Source: JAXDMK01 sp963790325 | GTDB taxonomy: Bacteria > Actinomycetota > Acidimicrobiia > Acidimicrobiales > AC-14 | Direction: 5' to 3' | Assembly (NCBI GenBank): GCA_963790325.1 | Contig: CAWBNY010000002.1 | Location: 620,001 to 684,000 of the forward strand | DNA: 64,000 bases | Shown: piece after piece, positions 8,760 to 16,764 of the stretch | Numbering within the stretch: position 1 is the first letter of the stretch | How the letters are laid out: every line of letters begins with the position of its first letter | Translations under genes and position numbers: made by a program | The notes under the pieces: model-generated | The model's database searches: none | Seen by the model: only the letters and a program-made list of their open reading frames with translations | Told to the model about the DNA's origin: nothing

Positions 8760-9518
8760 ATGGCGACCCGGACGACCCCATGGAAGGGCAGTTTCGTCAT
8801 CGACGGCGATCCCGACGGTTCGATCCGGGTGAGCCAGTTCGGCATCAAGGACTTCACGCTCGAGTCGACGATCACCTACGTCGGGGAGAAGACCGGCCTC
8901 GAGGGCAAGCTCGGCGACGAGGTCCTCGACGACATCCGCACGGTCGGTCCCGCGAGCCTGCCCACCACCGACCTCACCTCGGTCCCGGGACCGCTGCGCT
9001 GGTTCCTGAGCCAGTACGGCAGCCACACCCCGGCGGCGCTCATCCACGACCGCCTCATCGGGGTCGACCCGCCGATCGAGGGGCTCACCGACGCCTACAC
9101 CGACCGCTACTTCCGGACCATGCTCAAGGACCTCGGGGTCCGCTGGATCCGGCGGTGGCTGATGTGGACGGCCGTCGCCTTCCGCACCCGCTACAAGGCC
9201 GGTGGGCTCAAGCAGGCGAGCGTGGTGGCGTGGGTGGTCGCCATGGCCCTGGGGACGGCGGCGCTCGTCGTCGGCCTGAGGGACGGGAACACGGCGGTGG
9301 TGGTCGGGGCGCTGGTCGCCCCGCTTCTCACCGCCGGCCTCTGGGGTCTCCAGTACGGCGCCGGGCTGCTGGCCGCCTTCAGCGCCGTGTGGCTGCTGCC
9401 GCCGACGGTCCTGGGCGCCCTCGGGTTCGTGATCTACTGGGTCCTGGAGCGGGTGGCCGGGGTCTTCGTCGAGAAGGACGAGCCCAAGCCCGAGCCGATC
9501 AGCTACAAGACCTTCTGA
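8760..9518 (+). CDS. DUF1353 family protein with C-terminal membrane segments
   Basis: 252 residues. Residues about 70-140 match the DUF1353 pattern: TSVPGPLRWFL, then ALIHD, then a D-x2-YF segment (DRYFRTMLKDLGVRW) and LMWTAV. Three hydrophobic stretches follow (about 157-178, 180-200, 203-230), so the protein is membrane-anchored at its C-terminal end, and it closes with a charged tail. DUF1353 is often found in phage or conjugative contexts and has no agreed function. ATG 8760 has GGGAGGG upstream. It lies 51 nt after the NTPase gene and converges with the next gene with only 7 nt between. Confidence 0.75.
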   Translation: MATRTTPWKGSFVIDGDPDGSIRVSQFGIKDFTLESTITYVGEKTGLEGKLGDEVLDDIRTVGPASLPTTDLTSVPGPLRWFLSQYGSHTPAALIHDRLIGVDPPIEGLTDAYTDRYFRTMLKDLGVRWIRRWLMWTAVAFRTRYKAGGLKQASVVAWVVAMALGTAALVVGLRDGNTAVVVGALVAPLLTAGLWGLQYGAGLLAAFSAVWLLPPTVLGALGFVIYWVLERVAGVFVEKDEPKPEPISYKTF

Positions 9519-9525
9519 GGCGCGG

Positions 9526-10851
9526 TCAGGGCTTCGTCGTCCACCGCTCCAGGAGCTGGCGGTCGTCGACGGTGCGGCGGCGGCGGATGGCGCGGCGGTC
9601 CCCGAGGGCGCCGGGCACCAGACGGACGTAGGCGCCCAGGGATTGCAGCCGGCGCCGGACCGTCTCCACCGTCGGGCGACGGAGGTGGACCAGGGGGATG
9701 ACGATGTCGCGCCGGGCGTAGGACCCGGTGATCAGCAGGTGGCGGCCCGCCTCCCGGCCGGCCAGGGCCAGCGGCGCGTTGCGGGTGAGCATGAGCAGCC
9801 GGTTGCGCTCGACGTAGTGGGCGAACAGCCGCGACCCCTCCACCGACGACGCCGAGTGGAGGTGGCGGACCACCGACTCGGGCACGTAGACGTAGCGCCA
9901 CCCTTGCGACCGTCCCCGCCACGAGAGGTCGGTGTCCTCGTAGTAGAGGAAGAAGCGCTCGTCGAACCGGCCGACCGACTCCAGGTAGGGCACCGACAGC
10001 AGCACCGCCGCGCCGCACCAGGCGAAGATCTCCTCCCGGCGGTCGAACTGCCCCTCGTCGGGCTCCTGGTAGCCCCGATCGGCCCCGTAGCCGTCGGCCA
10101 GCAGGATCCCGCCCACGTTGTTGACCACCTCGAAGGGCCGGCCGCCGACCGGCACCGCGAACCAGGCGGGCTCGCCGGACACGTCCAGCTGGGCCTGCTC
10201 CGACCCCGACCGCACCACGACCGTCCGCCGGCTGCCGGCCGCCAGGCGGAGCTCGACCGCGGGCAGGCTGCCGTCGGGCCTCACCGGCACCCGGAGGCGA
10301 GCCTCCCCCCGGCTCCAGTGGAACACCGCCTCCCCGTCGTGGCCGTGCTCCTGGCCCCAGAAGCCCTCCACCAGCTGCAGCCGGCCGAAGGCGTCGGCCC
10401 CGTCCACCCGGGCCCCGCTCAGGCGGAAGCCGAGCGGCCGGCGGTCGCCCAGGCCCCGCACGTCGGTGGCCGACTGCAGGGTCACCTCCACGAACGACCC
10501 CGAGAACAGGATCTTGGGGTTGGCCGCCCCCACCGTGGGGTCGGACTCCACCGCCGCCACCAGCGGTCTCAGCCAGCCCCGGTCGACGGTGGCGTCGTTG
10601 TTGACGAGGGCCACGAAGTCGACCTCGGACAGGTCGTGGAGGGCGAGGTTGCACCCCCCGGCGAAGCCCCGGTTGGAGCCCGACTCGATCACCGTCACCC
10701 GGGGCATCCCCGCCTTGACCGCGGCCACCACCCCGTCGTGGGAGGCGTTGTCGACCATGACCACGTCGAGGTCGTCGGCCGGCCAGTCGGTGGCCAGGAT
10801 GCTCTCCAGGCAGGCCAGGGTGGTCCCCTCGCCGTTGTAGTTGACGACCAC
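9526..10851 (-). CDS. Glycosyltransferase family 2, 441 aa
   Basis: GT-A fold: VVNYNGEGTTLACLESI at the N-terminus, VDNASHDG for nucleotide binding, VNNDATVD as the metal-binding DxD-like motif, and YYEDTDLSWR as the acceptor/catalytic ED motif. An extra domain of about 150 residues is inserted in the middle, with alternating hydrophobic residues that suggest beta structure. It probably adds a sugar to a lipid-linked glycan on the cytoplasmic side. It ends the 15.9-9.5 kb operon. The N-terminus is short by a few residues because the only in-frame start is GTG 10851; see the finding on a possible frameshift here. Confidence 0.85.
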   Translation of the reverse strand: MVVNYNGEGTTLACLESILATDWPADDLDVVMVDNASHDGVVAAVKAGMPRVTVIESGSNRGFAGGCNLALHDLSEVDFVALVNNDATVDRGWLRPLVAAVESDPTVGAANPKILFSGSFVEVTLQSATDVRGLGDRRPLGFRLSGARVDGADAFGRLQLVEGFWGQEHGHDGEAVFHWSRGEARLRVPVRPDGSLPAVELRLAAGSRRTVVVRSGSEQAQLDVSGEPAWFAVPVGGRPFEVVNNVGGILLADGYGADRGYQEPDEGQFDRREEIFAWCGAAVLLSVPYLESVGRFDERFFLYYEDTDLSWRGRSQGWRYVYVPESVVRHLHSASSVEGSRLFAHYVERNRLLMLTRNAPLALAGREAGRHLLITGSYARRDIVIPLVHLRRPTVETVRRRLQSLGAYVRLVPGALGDRRAIRRRRTVDDRQLLERWTTKP

Positions 10852-10872
10852 GACGCGGCACGCGCCGGCGGG

Positions 10873-11628
10873 TCACCTCGGTGCGGCGTCGGGCAAGGAG
10901 CTGCGGGCCGCCGGGCGCCGCAGGGGTGAGGTCCCGATCATGCTCACCAGGACCCGCACGTAGTGGTAGGCGAGCTTGACCCGGCCGTTGGACGGGGCGC
11001 CGCCGGCCCGGGGTCGCATCTTCACCGGGACCTCGACCACCTCGAAGCCGGCCCGGCACGCCTGGAGCAGGGCCTCGGCGGTGTCGCCCAGGAACTCGTT
11101 GGGGTAGCGCTCGGCGAAGAACTCGAGCAGCGGGCCGGAGAAGGCCCGGAACCCGGACGAGGCGTCGGTGAACGGTCGGCCGACGAGGATGCGGACGGCC
11201 AGCTGCAGGCCCCGCATGGCCCCTCCCCGGACCCGGCCCACGGCGTAGTCGCGGGTGCCGCCGGCGAAGCGGCTGCCGATGACCAGGTCGGCGCCGGCAT
11301 CGAGGCCGGCCAGGAGGGTGGGGATCTCGAACGCGTCGTGCTGGCCGTCGCCGTCGAACTGGATGGCCCGGGTGAAGCCGTGGCGCACCGCGTAGCGGAA
11401 GCCGGTCTGGAGGGCCCCACCCACGCCCAGGTTGAACGGGAGGGGGGCGACGGCCACGCCCTCGGCCCGGGCCACGGCGGCGGTGGCGTCGGTGGAGCCG
11501 TCGTCGACCACCAGGACGTGCACCCCGGGCGACCACGCCCGCAGCTCGGCGATCACTCCGCTCAGGGCCGCCTCCTCGTTGAGGGCGGGGATGATGACGA
11601 GTAGCGATCCGTCGCCCGCTGTCGTCAC
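10873..11628 (-). CDS. Dolichol-phosphate-mannose-synthase-like GT2
   Basis: 251 residues from GTG 11628 (GTG 11634 is also possible). VIIPALNEEAALSGVI, VVDDGSTDAT and QFDGDGQHD are the three hallmark motifs of DPMS/GtrB type family 2 transferases, which load a sugar onto polyprenyl phosphate. Unlike GtrB there is no C-terminal membrane pair, so it is the DPM1-like soluble form. It sits in a glycan assembly operon beside other transferases and a flippase, and could supply polyprenyl-phosphate sugar to a GT-C enzyme such as the one at 32-34 kb (inference). Confidence 0.88.
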   Translation of the reverse strand: MTTAGDGSLLVIIPALNEEAALSGVIAELRAWSPGVHVLVVDDGSTDATAAVARAEGVAVAPLPFNLGVGGALQTGFRYAVRHGFTRAIQFDGDGQHDAFEIPTLLAGLDAGADLVIGSRFAGGTRDYAVGRVRGGAMRGLQLAVRILVGRPFTDASSGFRAFSGPLLEFFAERYPNEFLGDTAEALLQACRAGFEVVEVPVKMRPRAGGAPSNGRVKLAYHYVRVLVSMIGTSPLRRPAARSSLPDAAPR

Positions 11629-11660
11629 GACCACCGAGTCTACGCCCGAGGGGCCTTCGC

Positions 11661-13064
11661 TCAGCTCCAGGGGACGAGGCGGTCGGCCGGGTCGCCGAAG
11701 TGGAAGTTCACGTCGGCGGTGCTCGACCCGAGGGTGTTGGTGACGTACCACTGGCCGTCGCGGAAGATCCCGGCGGTGTCGGCGCCGTCGTCGTCCCAGT
11801 CGCCCACGGTGGGCGCGTCGCCCGGGTTGCCGTAGCCGAAGACCCGCTCGGCCGTGCCCGCGTCGAAGTAGTCGGCGATGTACCACACGCCGCGCCGGAC
11901 CACGCCGAAGGTGTCGGTGCCGTTGCCGTTCCAGTCGCCCACCACGGGCGTGTCCCCGAAGTCGCCGAAGGGCCAGACGGCGTCGGCCGCGCCGGTGGAG
12001 TTGGTGTTGCGGAAGTACCAGTTCCCGGCCCGGAAGATCCCCACGGTGTCGGTGCCGTTGCCGTCCCAGTCGCCGACCACCGGGACATCGTCCGGGTTGC
12101 CGTAGCCGACGGTGATGTCGGCCACGCCCGTGCTGTTGGAGTTGCGCAGGAAGAAGGTGCCGGCCCGGAAGACCCCGGGGGTGTCGGTGCCGTTGCCGTC
12201 CCAGTCGCCCATGAGGGGGACGTCGGACGGCTCGCCGTAGAGGTAGCTGAAGTCGGCCGGACCTCCGGTGCGGGTCTGGCGCAGGTAGCGGGTGCTGCTG
12301 CGGGCCAGGGCCGGCTTGGTGCCGGTGACGACCGGCTCCCACAGGAAGGTGACGTTGACGTAGGCGTTGTCGTTCGGGGCCAGGCCGAGCTTCTTGGCCG
12401 CCTCGAAGGACAGGTCGATGCCGGCCGGGTTGAGCACGCACCGTCCGAACTGGTCGGAGCCGGCGGTCTTGTCGGTGGGGTTCTCGTCGAGGTCCTTGCA
12501 GTTGGCCTGGACGTTGTAGCCCTCACCGAAGGCGGCGGTGGCCTCCGGCTTGCCGGTGGGGAGGTCGCCGAAGAGGCGCCGGGGGCGGGGGGAGCCGGCC
12601 GCGCTCGGGTTCCAGTAGTTGTCGTCGACGTTCCACGGGCCGACGTCCTTTACCGGGATGACCTCGCTGCGACCGTTGGCCAGGGTGACGATGACCCGGT
12701 AGTCGAGGCCGGTGCTGTAGCCGGCGGGGCAGCCCTGGCTGCTGAGGGCGGCGGTGTTCTTGAGGGCGGCGAACTTGGCGCACTTGTCGGGGACGGCCAC
12801 CTCGACGCTGGCCGGGTCGTGGGACTCGTACTGCGTGGCGAAGACCCGGTAGGTGACGAACGAGCCGGTGGGGACGGGGATCTCGGCCGGGGTCTGGGCC
12901 GTGGCCTGGGCCCCGGCCTGGGTGGCGTCGGCCTCGCCGTGGGGCGTCGGCTCGACCTGGCGGGCGGACGCGGTCGCCGGCAGGGCGGCCAGGACCGCCA
13001 GGGCCAGGGACACCAACGTCCTCCGCCGGGGACGGGGCGGTTCGCCCCGTGCTCGGCTCACCAT
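11661..13064 (-). CDS. Secreted RlpA-like domain protein with five FG-GAP-like repeats
   Basis: 467 residues. The N-terminus has a twin-Arg-rich basic segment and hydrophobic stretch (LVSLALAVLAALPATASA), a signal peptide. Residues about 60-225 contain a double-psi-barrel-like domain with VKDVGPWNVDDNYW and AGIDLSFEAAKKLGL, both typical of RlpA/expansin-type domains that act on or bind peptidoglycan. Five repeats of the same type as the genes at 1-2649 follow (FFLRNSNSTG, GDWDGNG); the fourth and fifth are more diverged. ATG 13064 overlaps the DUF2304 stop by 7 nt; GTG 13061 is an alternative. It is likely a cell-wall protein made together with the glycan genes. Confidence 0.85.
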   Translation of the reverse strand: MVSRARGEPPRPRRRTLVSLALAVLAALPATASARQVEPTPHGEADATQAGAQATAQTPAEIPVPTGSFVTYRVFATQYESHDPASVEVAVPDKCAKFAALKNTAALSSQGCPAGYSTGLDYRVIVTLANGRSEVIPVKDVGPWNVDDNYWNPSAAGSPRPRRLFGDLPTGKPEATAAFGEGYNVQANCKDLDENPTDKTAGSDQFGRCVLNPAGIDLSFEAAKKLGLAPNDNAYVNVTFLWEPVVTGTKPALARSSTRYLRQTRTGGPADFSYLYGEPSDVPLMGDWDGNGTDTPGVFRAGTFFLRNSNSTGVADITVGYGNPDDVPVVGDWDGNGTDTVGIFRAGNWYFRNTNSTGAADAVWPFGDFGDTPVVGDWNGNGTDTFGVVRRGVWYIADYFDAGTAERVFGYGNPGDAPTVGDWDDDGADTAGIFRDGQWYVTNTLGSSTADVNFHFGDPADRLVPWS

Positions 13065-13438
13065 CGGGCGATCTCGCCCTCCCGGTCGGCGGCGGGCGGC
13101 GTGAGCGGGCCTTCGGCCCGCAGGAGGGCCAGCTCCTCGGCCAGGAGCCGGGTGCGCTCCTCCAGCCGGGACAGCTCCCAGGAGAAGTGGATCACCACCA
13201 GCAGCAGGAGCGTGATGGCACCGAGGAAGAAGGTGGTCGGCCCGTAGGTGATGCCCATCCAGTCCGACACCGCGTCGAGCACGCCAGGAAAGGCGGCCAG
13301 GAACACGAGCGCCGCCCCCACCGACATCCACAGCAGCGCGTAGCGGGCCGGGAGGTGGTGGCGGCGGAGGAGCCGGACGATGAACAGGACGCTCGAAAGA
13401 GTGACCAGGAGGACGAGCAGGTGGCCGCGGGAGCTCAA
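13058..13438 (-). CDS. DUF2304 membrane protein
   Basis: 126 residues with three hydrophobic helices (LLVLLVTLSSVLFIVRLL, ALLWMSVGAALVFLAAFP, TTFFLGAITLLLLVVIHF), then a helical cytoplasmic tail (SRLEERTRLLAEELALL). This fold and size match DUF2304, which is typically encoded next to GT2 polyprenyl-phosphate sugar synthases, as here. TTG 13438 is the only suitable start. It lies 12 nt after the stop of the upstream GT2 gene. Exact role unknown; it may pair with the DPMS-like enzyme at 10873-11628. Confidence 0.8.
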   Translation of the reverse strand: MSSRGHLLVLLVTLSSVLFIVRLLRRHHLPARYALLWMSVGAALVFLAAFPGVLDAVSDWMGITYGPTTFFLGAITLLLLVVIHFSWELSRLEERTRLLAEELALLRAEGPLTPPAADREGEIARW

Positions 13439-13450
13439 GGCACCGAGAGC

Positions 13451-14494
13451 CTAGGCCAGCGAACGCCTGCGATCGAGCATCCTCCGGGCGACCCACCAGT
13501 AGGCGGAGAGGCCGGCGTTCAGGGGACGGGTCCAGCCGGGGACGCCCATGTTGGCCGCGTCGAACCGGGTCGAGAGCCGGGGGGCGAGGTCCCGGTCGCC
13601 CACCGTGCGCTCGGACTGGAGCCGCCGGCGCCGGTCGCGGATCCACCGCCGGTGGGTGGCCAGCCACCACCAACCCCGCAGCTTGGGCCCCAGCCAGCCG
13701 GCCCGGGCCGCCACCAGGAGCATGCCCAGCTCCACTCCCAGGGCGGCGGGGGCGAGGACCAGGAGGGTGCGCCGCTCGTAGGTGGTGAGGACGAAGACGA
13801 GGCGGTTGCGCTCGAGCAGGTACCACTTGGCCGGGTTGCGGGAGAAGTGGTAGCGGTGGGTCACCACTGCGGAGGGGACGTAGACCACCCGCCACCCCCG
13901 CTGCCAGCAGCGCAGGCTGAGCTCGGTGTCCTCGTGGTAGGCGAAGTACTCCTCGGCGAAGCCGCCCAGGGCGTCCCACGCCGGTCGCGCCATGAGCATG
14001 GCGGTGCCGGCGGCGGAGGCGACGTCGGCTTCCACCTGGTGGTTCGCCACCGGTTCGCCGTAGGCGCCGGCCCAGCAAAAGCCGAGGAAGTGGACCGGGT
14101 TGCCGGCCGAGTTCATCAGGCCGGGGTCGTCGGCCAGGTGGACGCTGGCCGAGGCGATCCCTACCTCGGGCCGGGTCGCGACCTCGGCCAGGGCGGCGAG
14201 GGCGTCGGGCTGGAGGACGGCGTCCTGGTTGAGGAAGGCGAGGAAACCGGCCTCGGGGCGGGCCGCGGCTGCGCCCGCGTTGCAGCCGCCGGCGAAGCCG
14301 AGGTTCGTCCCCGGGCGGAGGACGGTGACCCGGGGACGGGTGGCGAGGCGGTCGATCGTGGCCGGGTCGGCGCCGTTGTCGACGACGACCGCGGCCGCGT
14401 CGACGCCGGTGGAGGCGAGGATCGAATCCACCGACCGCTCCAGCCACGGGTCGTCGCCCCAGGCGGGGATGACCACGTCGACCGTGGGGGTCAC
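13451..14494 (-). CDS. Glycosyltransferase family 2 (rhamnosyltransferase-like)
   Basis: 347 residues. VDVVIPAWGDDPWLERSVDS, VVDNGADP, NLGFAGGCNAG and FLNQDAV are the GT-A motifs of the WbbL/rhamnosyltransferase group; AYHEDTELSLRCW is the acceptor ED motif. A hydrophobic segment near residues 235-260 probably attaches it to the membrane. GTG 14494 overlaps the flippase stop as GTGA, so the two are cotranslated. Donor and acceptor cannot be set from sequence. Confidence 0.88.
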   Translation of the reverse strand: MTPTVDVVIPAWGDDPWLERSVDSILASTGVDAAAVVVDNGADPATIDRLATRPRVTVLRPGTNLGFAGGCNAGAAAARPEAGFLAFLNQDAVLQPDALAALAEVATRPEVGIASASVHLADDPGLMNSAGNPVHFLGFCWAGAYGEPVANHQVEADVASAAGTAMLMARPAWDALGGFAEEYFAYHEDTELSLRCWQRGWRVVYVPSAVVTHRYHFSRNPAKWYLLERNRLVFVLTTYERRTLLVLAPAALGVELGMLLVAARAGWLGPKLRGWWWLATHRRWIRDRRRRLQSERTVGDRDLAPRLSTRFDAANMGVPGWTRPLNAGLSAYWWVARRMLDRRRSLA

Positions 14495-15894
14495 GGCGTC
14501 ATCCCCGGTGGGGGCGACGTGAGGAGGTCCGAGGCGGAGGGGACCGGTCCCACCCGGTGGTGGAGGAGGGGGACGAGGAGGGCGGCCATGGTGAGGGCGG
14601 AGACCGTCCCCCCGGCGACCATGCCCAGCTCGACCCGGGTGAGGAGGTCGTCGCCGAGGGCGGTGACCACGCCGAAGGACACCACCCCCGCCAGCCAGGC
14701 CGCCGCCACCCGGCCGTGGCCGGCCACCGCGATGAGGGCCTGGGCGAGGGTCATGGCGAACAGGTAGGTGGCGCAGGCCACGGCCAGGGTGGCCAGGTCG
14801 TGGGCGGGGAGCTCGAAGTCGGCGCCGAAGAGGGTGCGGACGACGGTGGGGCCGGCCACCAGCGCTCCGAGGATGCCGGCCCCGCTGAGGGCGGTCACCA
14901 GGGCGAGGAGGCGGCGGAGGCCGGCGTCGAAGCCCCGCCGGTCGCCGGCGGCGGCCATCCGGGCCAGGCGGGGGAGGGCGGGGGCGAGCACCGCGGTGAA
15001 CAGGAACAGGGGGACCCGGGCCACGATGAGGGCGGCGAGGAAGCGTCCCGCCACCGCCCCCTCGGATTCGTCGGCCAGGAGCTTCACCGCCACCGGCCCG
15101 GCGTTGGCCAGGGCCTGGGCCAGCACCGACCCGCCCAGGAGCCAGCCCAGCGCCACCGTGAGCTCCCGCCGGTCGGCCTCGGGGCCGGGGGGTGCCAGGC
15201 CCCGCTGGCCCCGGAGGGCGACGGCGGTGGCGAGCAGGGGCGCCGCGCCCAGCACGACCCCGTAGCCGCCGGCGGTGGCCACCCCGGCCGCGGCCAGGAC
15301 GGCGCATCCCACCAGGCGGAAGGTCCCTTCGGTGGCCAGGGCGATGCCGTAGGGGCGGAAGCGCCCGTAGCCGGCGAGCACGCCCCGGGCCAGGTGCTCG
15401 GCGTAGTAGCCGGCCAGGGACAGGAGGAGGCCGACGACGAGGAGCGTCTCGCCGTCGAAGAGGCGGTCGAGGAGGACGATGCCGACCACCCCGCAGACCA
15501 CGGTGAGCAGGAGGAGGGCGCCGCCGCCGAGGGTCGCCGCCCGCCGGATGACCGGTCCCCCGCCCAACCCGGCCGCCCGGCGGGCGGCCAGGCTGCGGGC
15601 CAGCTCCTGCTCGATGGGGATGAAGCAACCCGGCCCGACCAGGAAGACGATCGCCCACAGGGCGGACAGGGGGGCGTAGGCCTCGGGGCCCAGGGCCCGG
15701 GCCGCGACCACCAGGAAGCCGTAGGCGGTGAGCCCGAGCACGACCAGGCCGACGGCGATGGACGCCGTGCCCTCCGAGGCCCGGGCCAACTGCCGGAGCC
15801 GGCTGGCGGTGTCGGCACGGTTGGCGGGGAGGGACGCGGGACGACTCCGGGTGACTGCGGGTGACTGCCGGTGGCAGTGGGCCTTTCGGATCAT
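14491..15894 (-). CDS. Polysaccharide flippase (Wzx/MurJ-like, MOP superfamily)
   Basis: 467 residues with about 12-14 hydrophobic helices. The N-terminal block (ASIAVGLVVLGLTAYGFLVVAARALGP) is the GxxxGYxxxxxxxRxLGP-like opening helix of polysaccharide flippases. It should move undecaprenyl-linked glycan units across the membrane. ATG 15894 is chosen as the first in-frame start; no clear Shine-Dalgarno is seen, so the true start could be a little downstream. It heads the minus-strand operon running to 9526, and a repeat-rich non-coding region lies upstream. Confidence 0.83.
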   Translation of the reverse strand: MIRKAHCHRQSPAVTRSRPASLPANRADTASRLRQLARASEGTASIAVGLVVLGLTAYGFLVVAARALGPEAYAPLSALWAIVFLVGPGCFIPIEQELARSLAARRAAGLGGGPVIRRAATLGGGALLLLTVVCGVVGIVLLDRLFDGETLLVVGLLLSLAGYYAEHLARGVLAGYGRFRPYGIALATEGTFRLVGCAVLAAAGVATAGGYGVVLGAAPLLATAVALRGQRGLAPPGPEADRRELTVALGWLLGGSVLAQALANAGPVAVKLLADESEGAVAGRFLAALIVARVPLFLFTAVLAPALPRLARMAAAGDRRGFDAGLRRLLALVTALSGAGILGALVAGPTVVRTLFGADFELPAHDLATLAVACATYLFAMTLAQALIAVAGHGRVAAAWLAGVVSFGVVTALGDDLLTRVELGMVAGGTVSALTMAALLVPLLHHRVGPVPSASDLLTSPPPGMTP

Positions 15895-16358
15895 ATCGGC
15901 GAGGCCATGCCCGGCCGGCCCGGCGGGCGATCGTTCCCGGTGCCGGCGAGCACGCCACCCCGGACCCGGTGCGGAGGAACCCGGTGGGTGGCGGCCGCCC
16001 TCCGCCGGATGGGGTCGGCCCGGGTGGTCGGCCTCGATCGCCCGGGTGGTCGTCCCTCGGTCGCCCCGGGTGGTCGGCCCGGGTGGTCGGCTTCGGTCGC
16101 CCCGGGTGGTCGTCCCGGTTGGTCGCCTCGGTCGCCCGGGTGGTCGTCCTCGGTCGCCCCTACTTCGATGGTCGTCTGATGGCGTTGGGCCGCGTTGTCG
16201 GCGACCTGGTGTTCGCCATGGGCGGGGACTCCGAGCCCGGTGCGCCCTGTCTACGGGCGGGCTTCCCTCGCCGGCGAAGGCCCGACCCCGAACCTGGATC
16301 GCGTGGGTCTCGCAGCGGTCGCGGTACCCGCCGTGGTCGTCCTCCGCCGGCCGCTCGG
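15895..16358. other. Non-coding gap of about 460 bp with a tandem-repeat patch
   Basis: No convincing gene on either strand; long open frames here are low-complexity translations of repeats. The centre (16018-16175) is made of degenerate copies of a roughly 22-bp unit. The left part must hold the promoter of the flippase operon, but I see no clear -10/-35 pair. The right part up to 16358 shows nothing I can name. Confidence 0.6.
16018..16175. repeat. Degenerate tandem repeat with core GGGTGGTCG
   Basis: The core GGGTGGTCG occurs at 16022, 16044, 16068, 16081, 16104 and 16138, usually inside CCCGGGTGGTCGKCC followed by TCGGTCGCC. Spacing is about 22-24 bp, with one short (13) and one long (34, containing a degenerate copy) interval. 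It is not translated in any credible frame. Confidence 0.75.
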
Positions 16359-16712
16359 TCAGGCGTTGCGGCGGGCGTCGAGATACTGGAGGAGGTCGTG
16401 GGCGGCCAGCTCGATCTCCTTGTGCTCCCACTCCGCCGCCCGGTAGACACAGGCGATGAGGCCACTGCGGTGGAGCCGGCGGAGGTCGCCGTACACGAAG
16501 GCGTGCCGGGCCTTGGTCTCGTCGTTGGCCCCGTCGGTGAGCCCGAGGTGCCACTCGGCGTAGTCCTCCCACGGGTGCCGGGCCAGGTAGCGGTTCTCGT
16601 CGTCGGCCGTGGGCTGGACGTCGCCCCAGTTGCTGCGGACGACGTACTGGCGGGCGTCGATCAGCCCCTTGGCCCGGGCCACCGCTCGCCGATTGACCGA
16701 ATAGGAGGCCAT
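16359..16712 (-). CDS. Conserved hypothetical protein, 117 aa
   Basis: 117 residues, soluble, rich in Trp, His, Arg and Tyr. Segments such as VNRRAVARAKGLIDARQYV, HPWEDYAEWHLGL and KARHAFVYGDLRRLHRSGL look well conserved in style, and I believe actinobacterial relatives exist, but I cannot name a domain. ATG 16712 is the first start. It stands alone, 43 nt from the end of the DUF2510 gene on the same strand, with a small inverted repeat between. Function unknown. Confidence 0.75.
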   Translation of the reverse strand: MASYSVNRRAVARAKGLIDARQYVVRSNWGDVQPTADDENRYLARHPWEDYAEWHLGLTDGANDETKARHAFVYGDLRRLHRSGLIACVYRAAEWEHKEIELAAHDLLQYLDARRNA

Positions 16713-16749
16713 GCCGGAAGTGTTCCCACCTGGACGGAGGGCACGCCTG

Positions 16750-16764
16750 GGCTCGTTACGAGCC
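16750..16764 (-). terminator. Small inverted repeat over the DUF2510 stop codon
   Basis: GGCTCGT (16750-16756) and ACGAGCC (16758-16764) flank a single base, and the stop codon lies inside. The stem could weaken read-through into the 117-aa gene, but a one-base loop makes a hairpin poor; it may be incidental. Confidence 0.25.

Noticed and set aside
5889..9047. 1052-codon minus-strand open frame opposite the NTPase group
   Set aside because: Low-complexity, domain-free translation that mirrors the real plus-strand genes; a GC-rich shadow frame.
16018..16175. CRISPR array
   Set aside because: Units are degenerate, contiguous and irregularly spaced, without unique spacers, and no cas genes are present.
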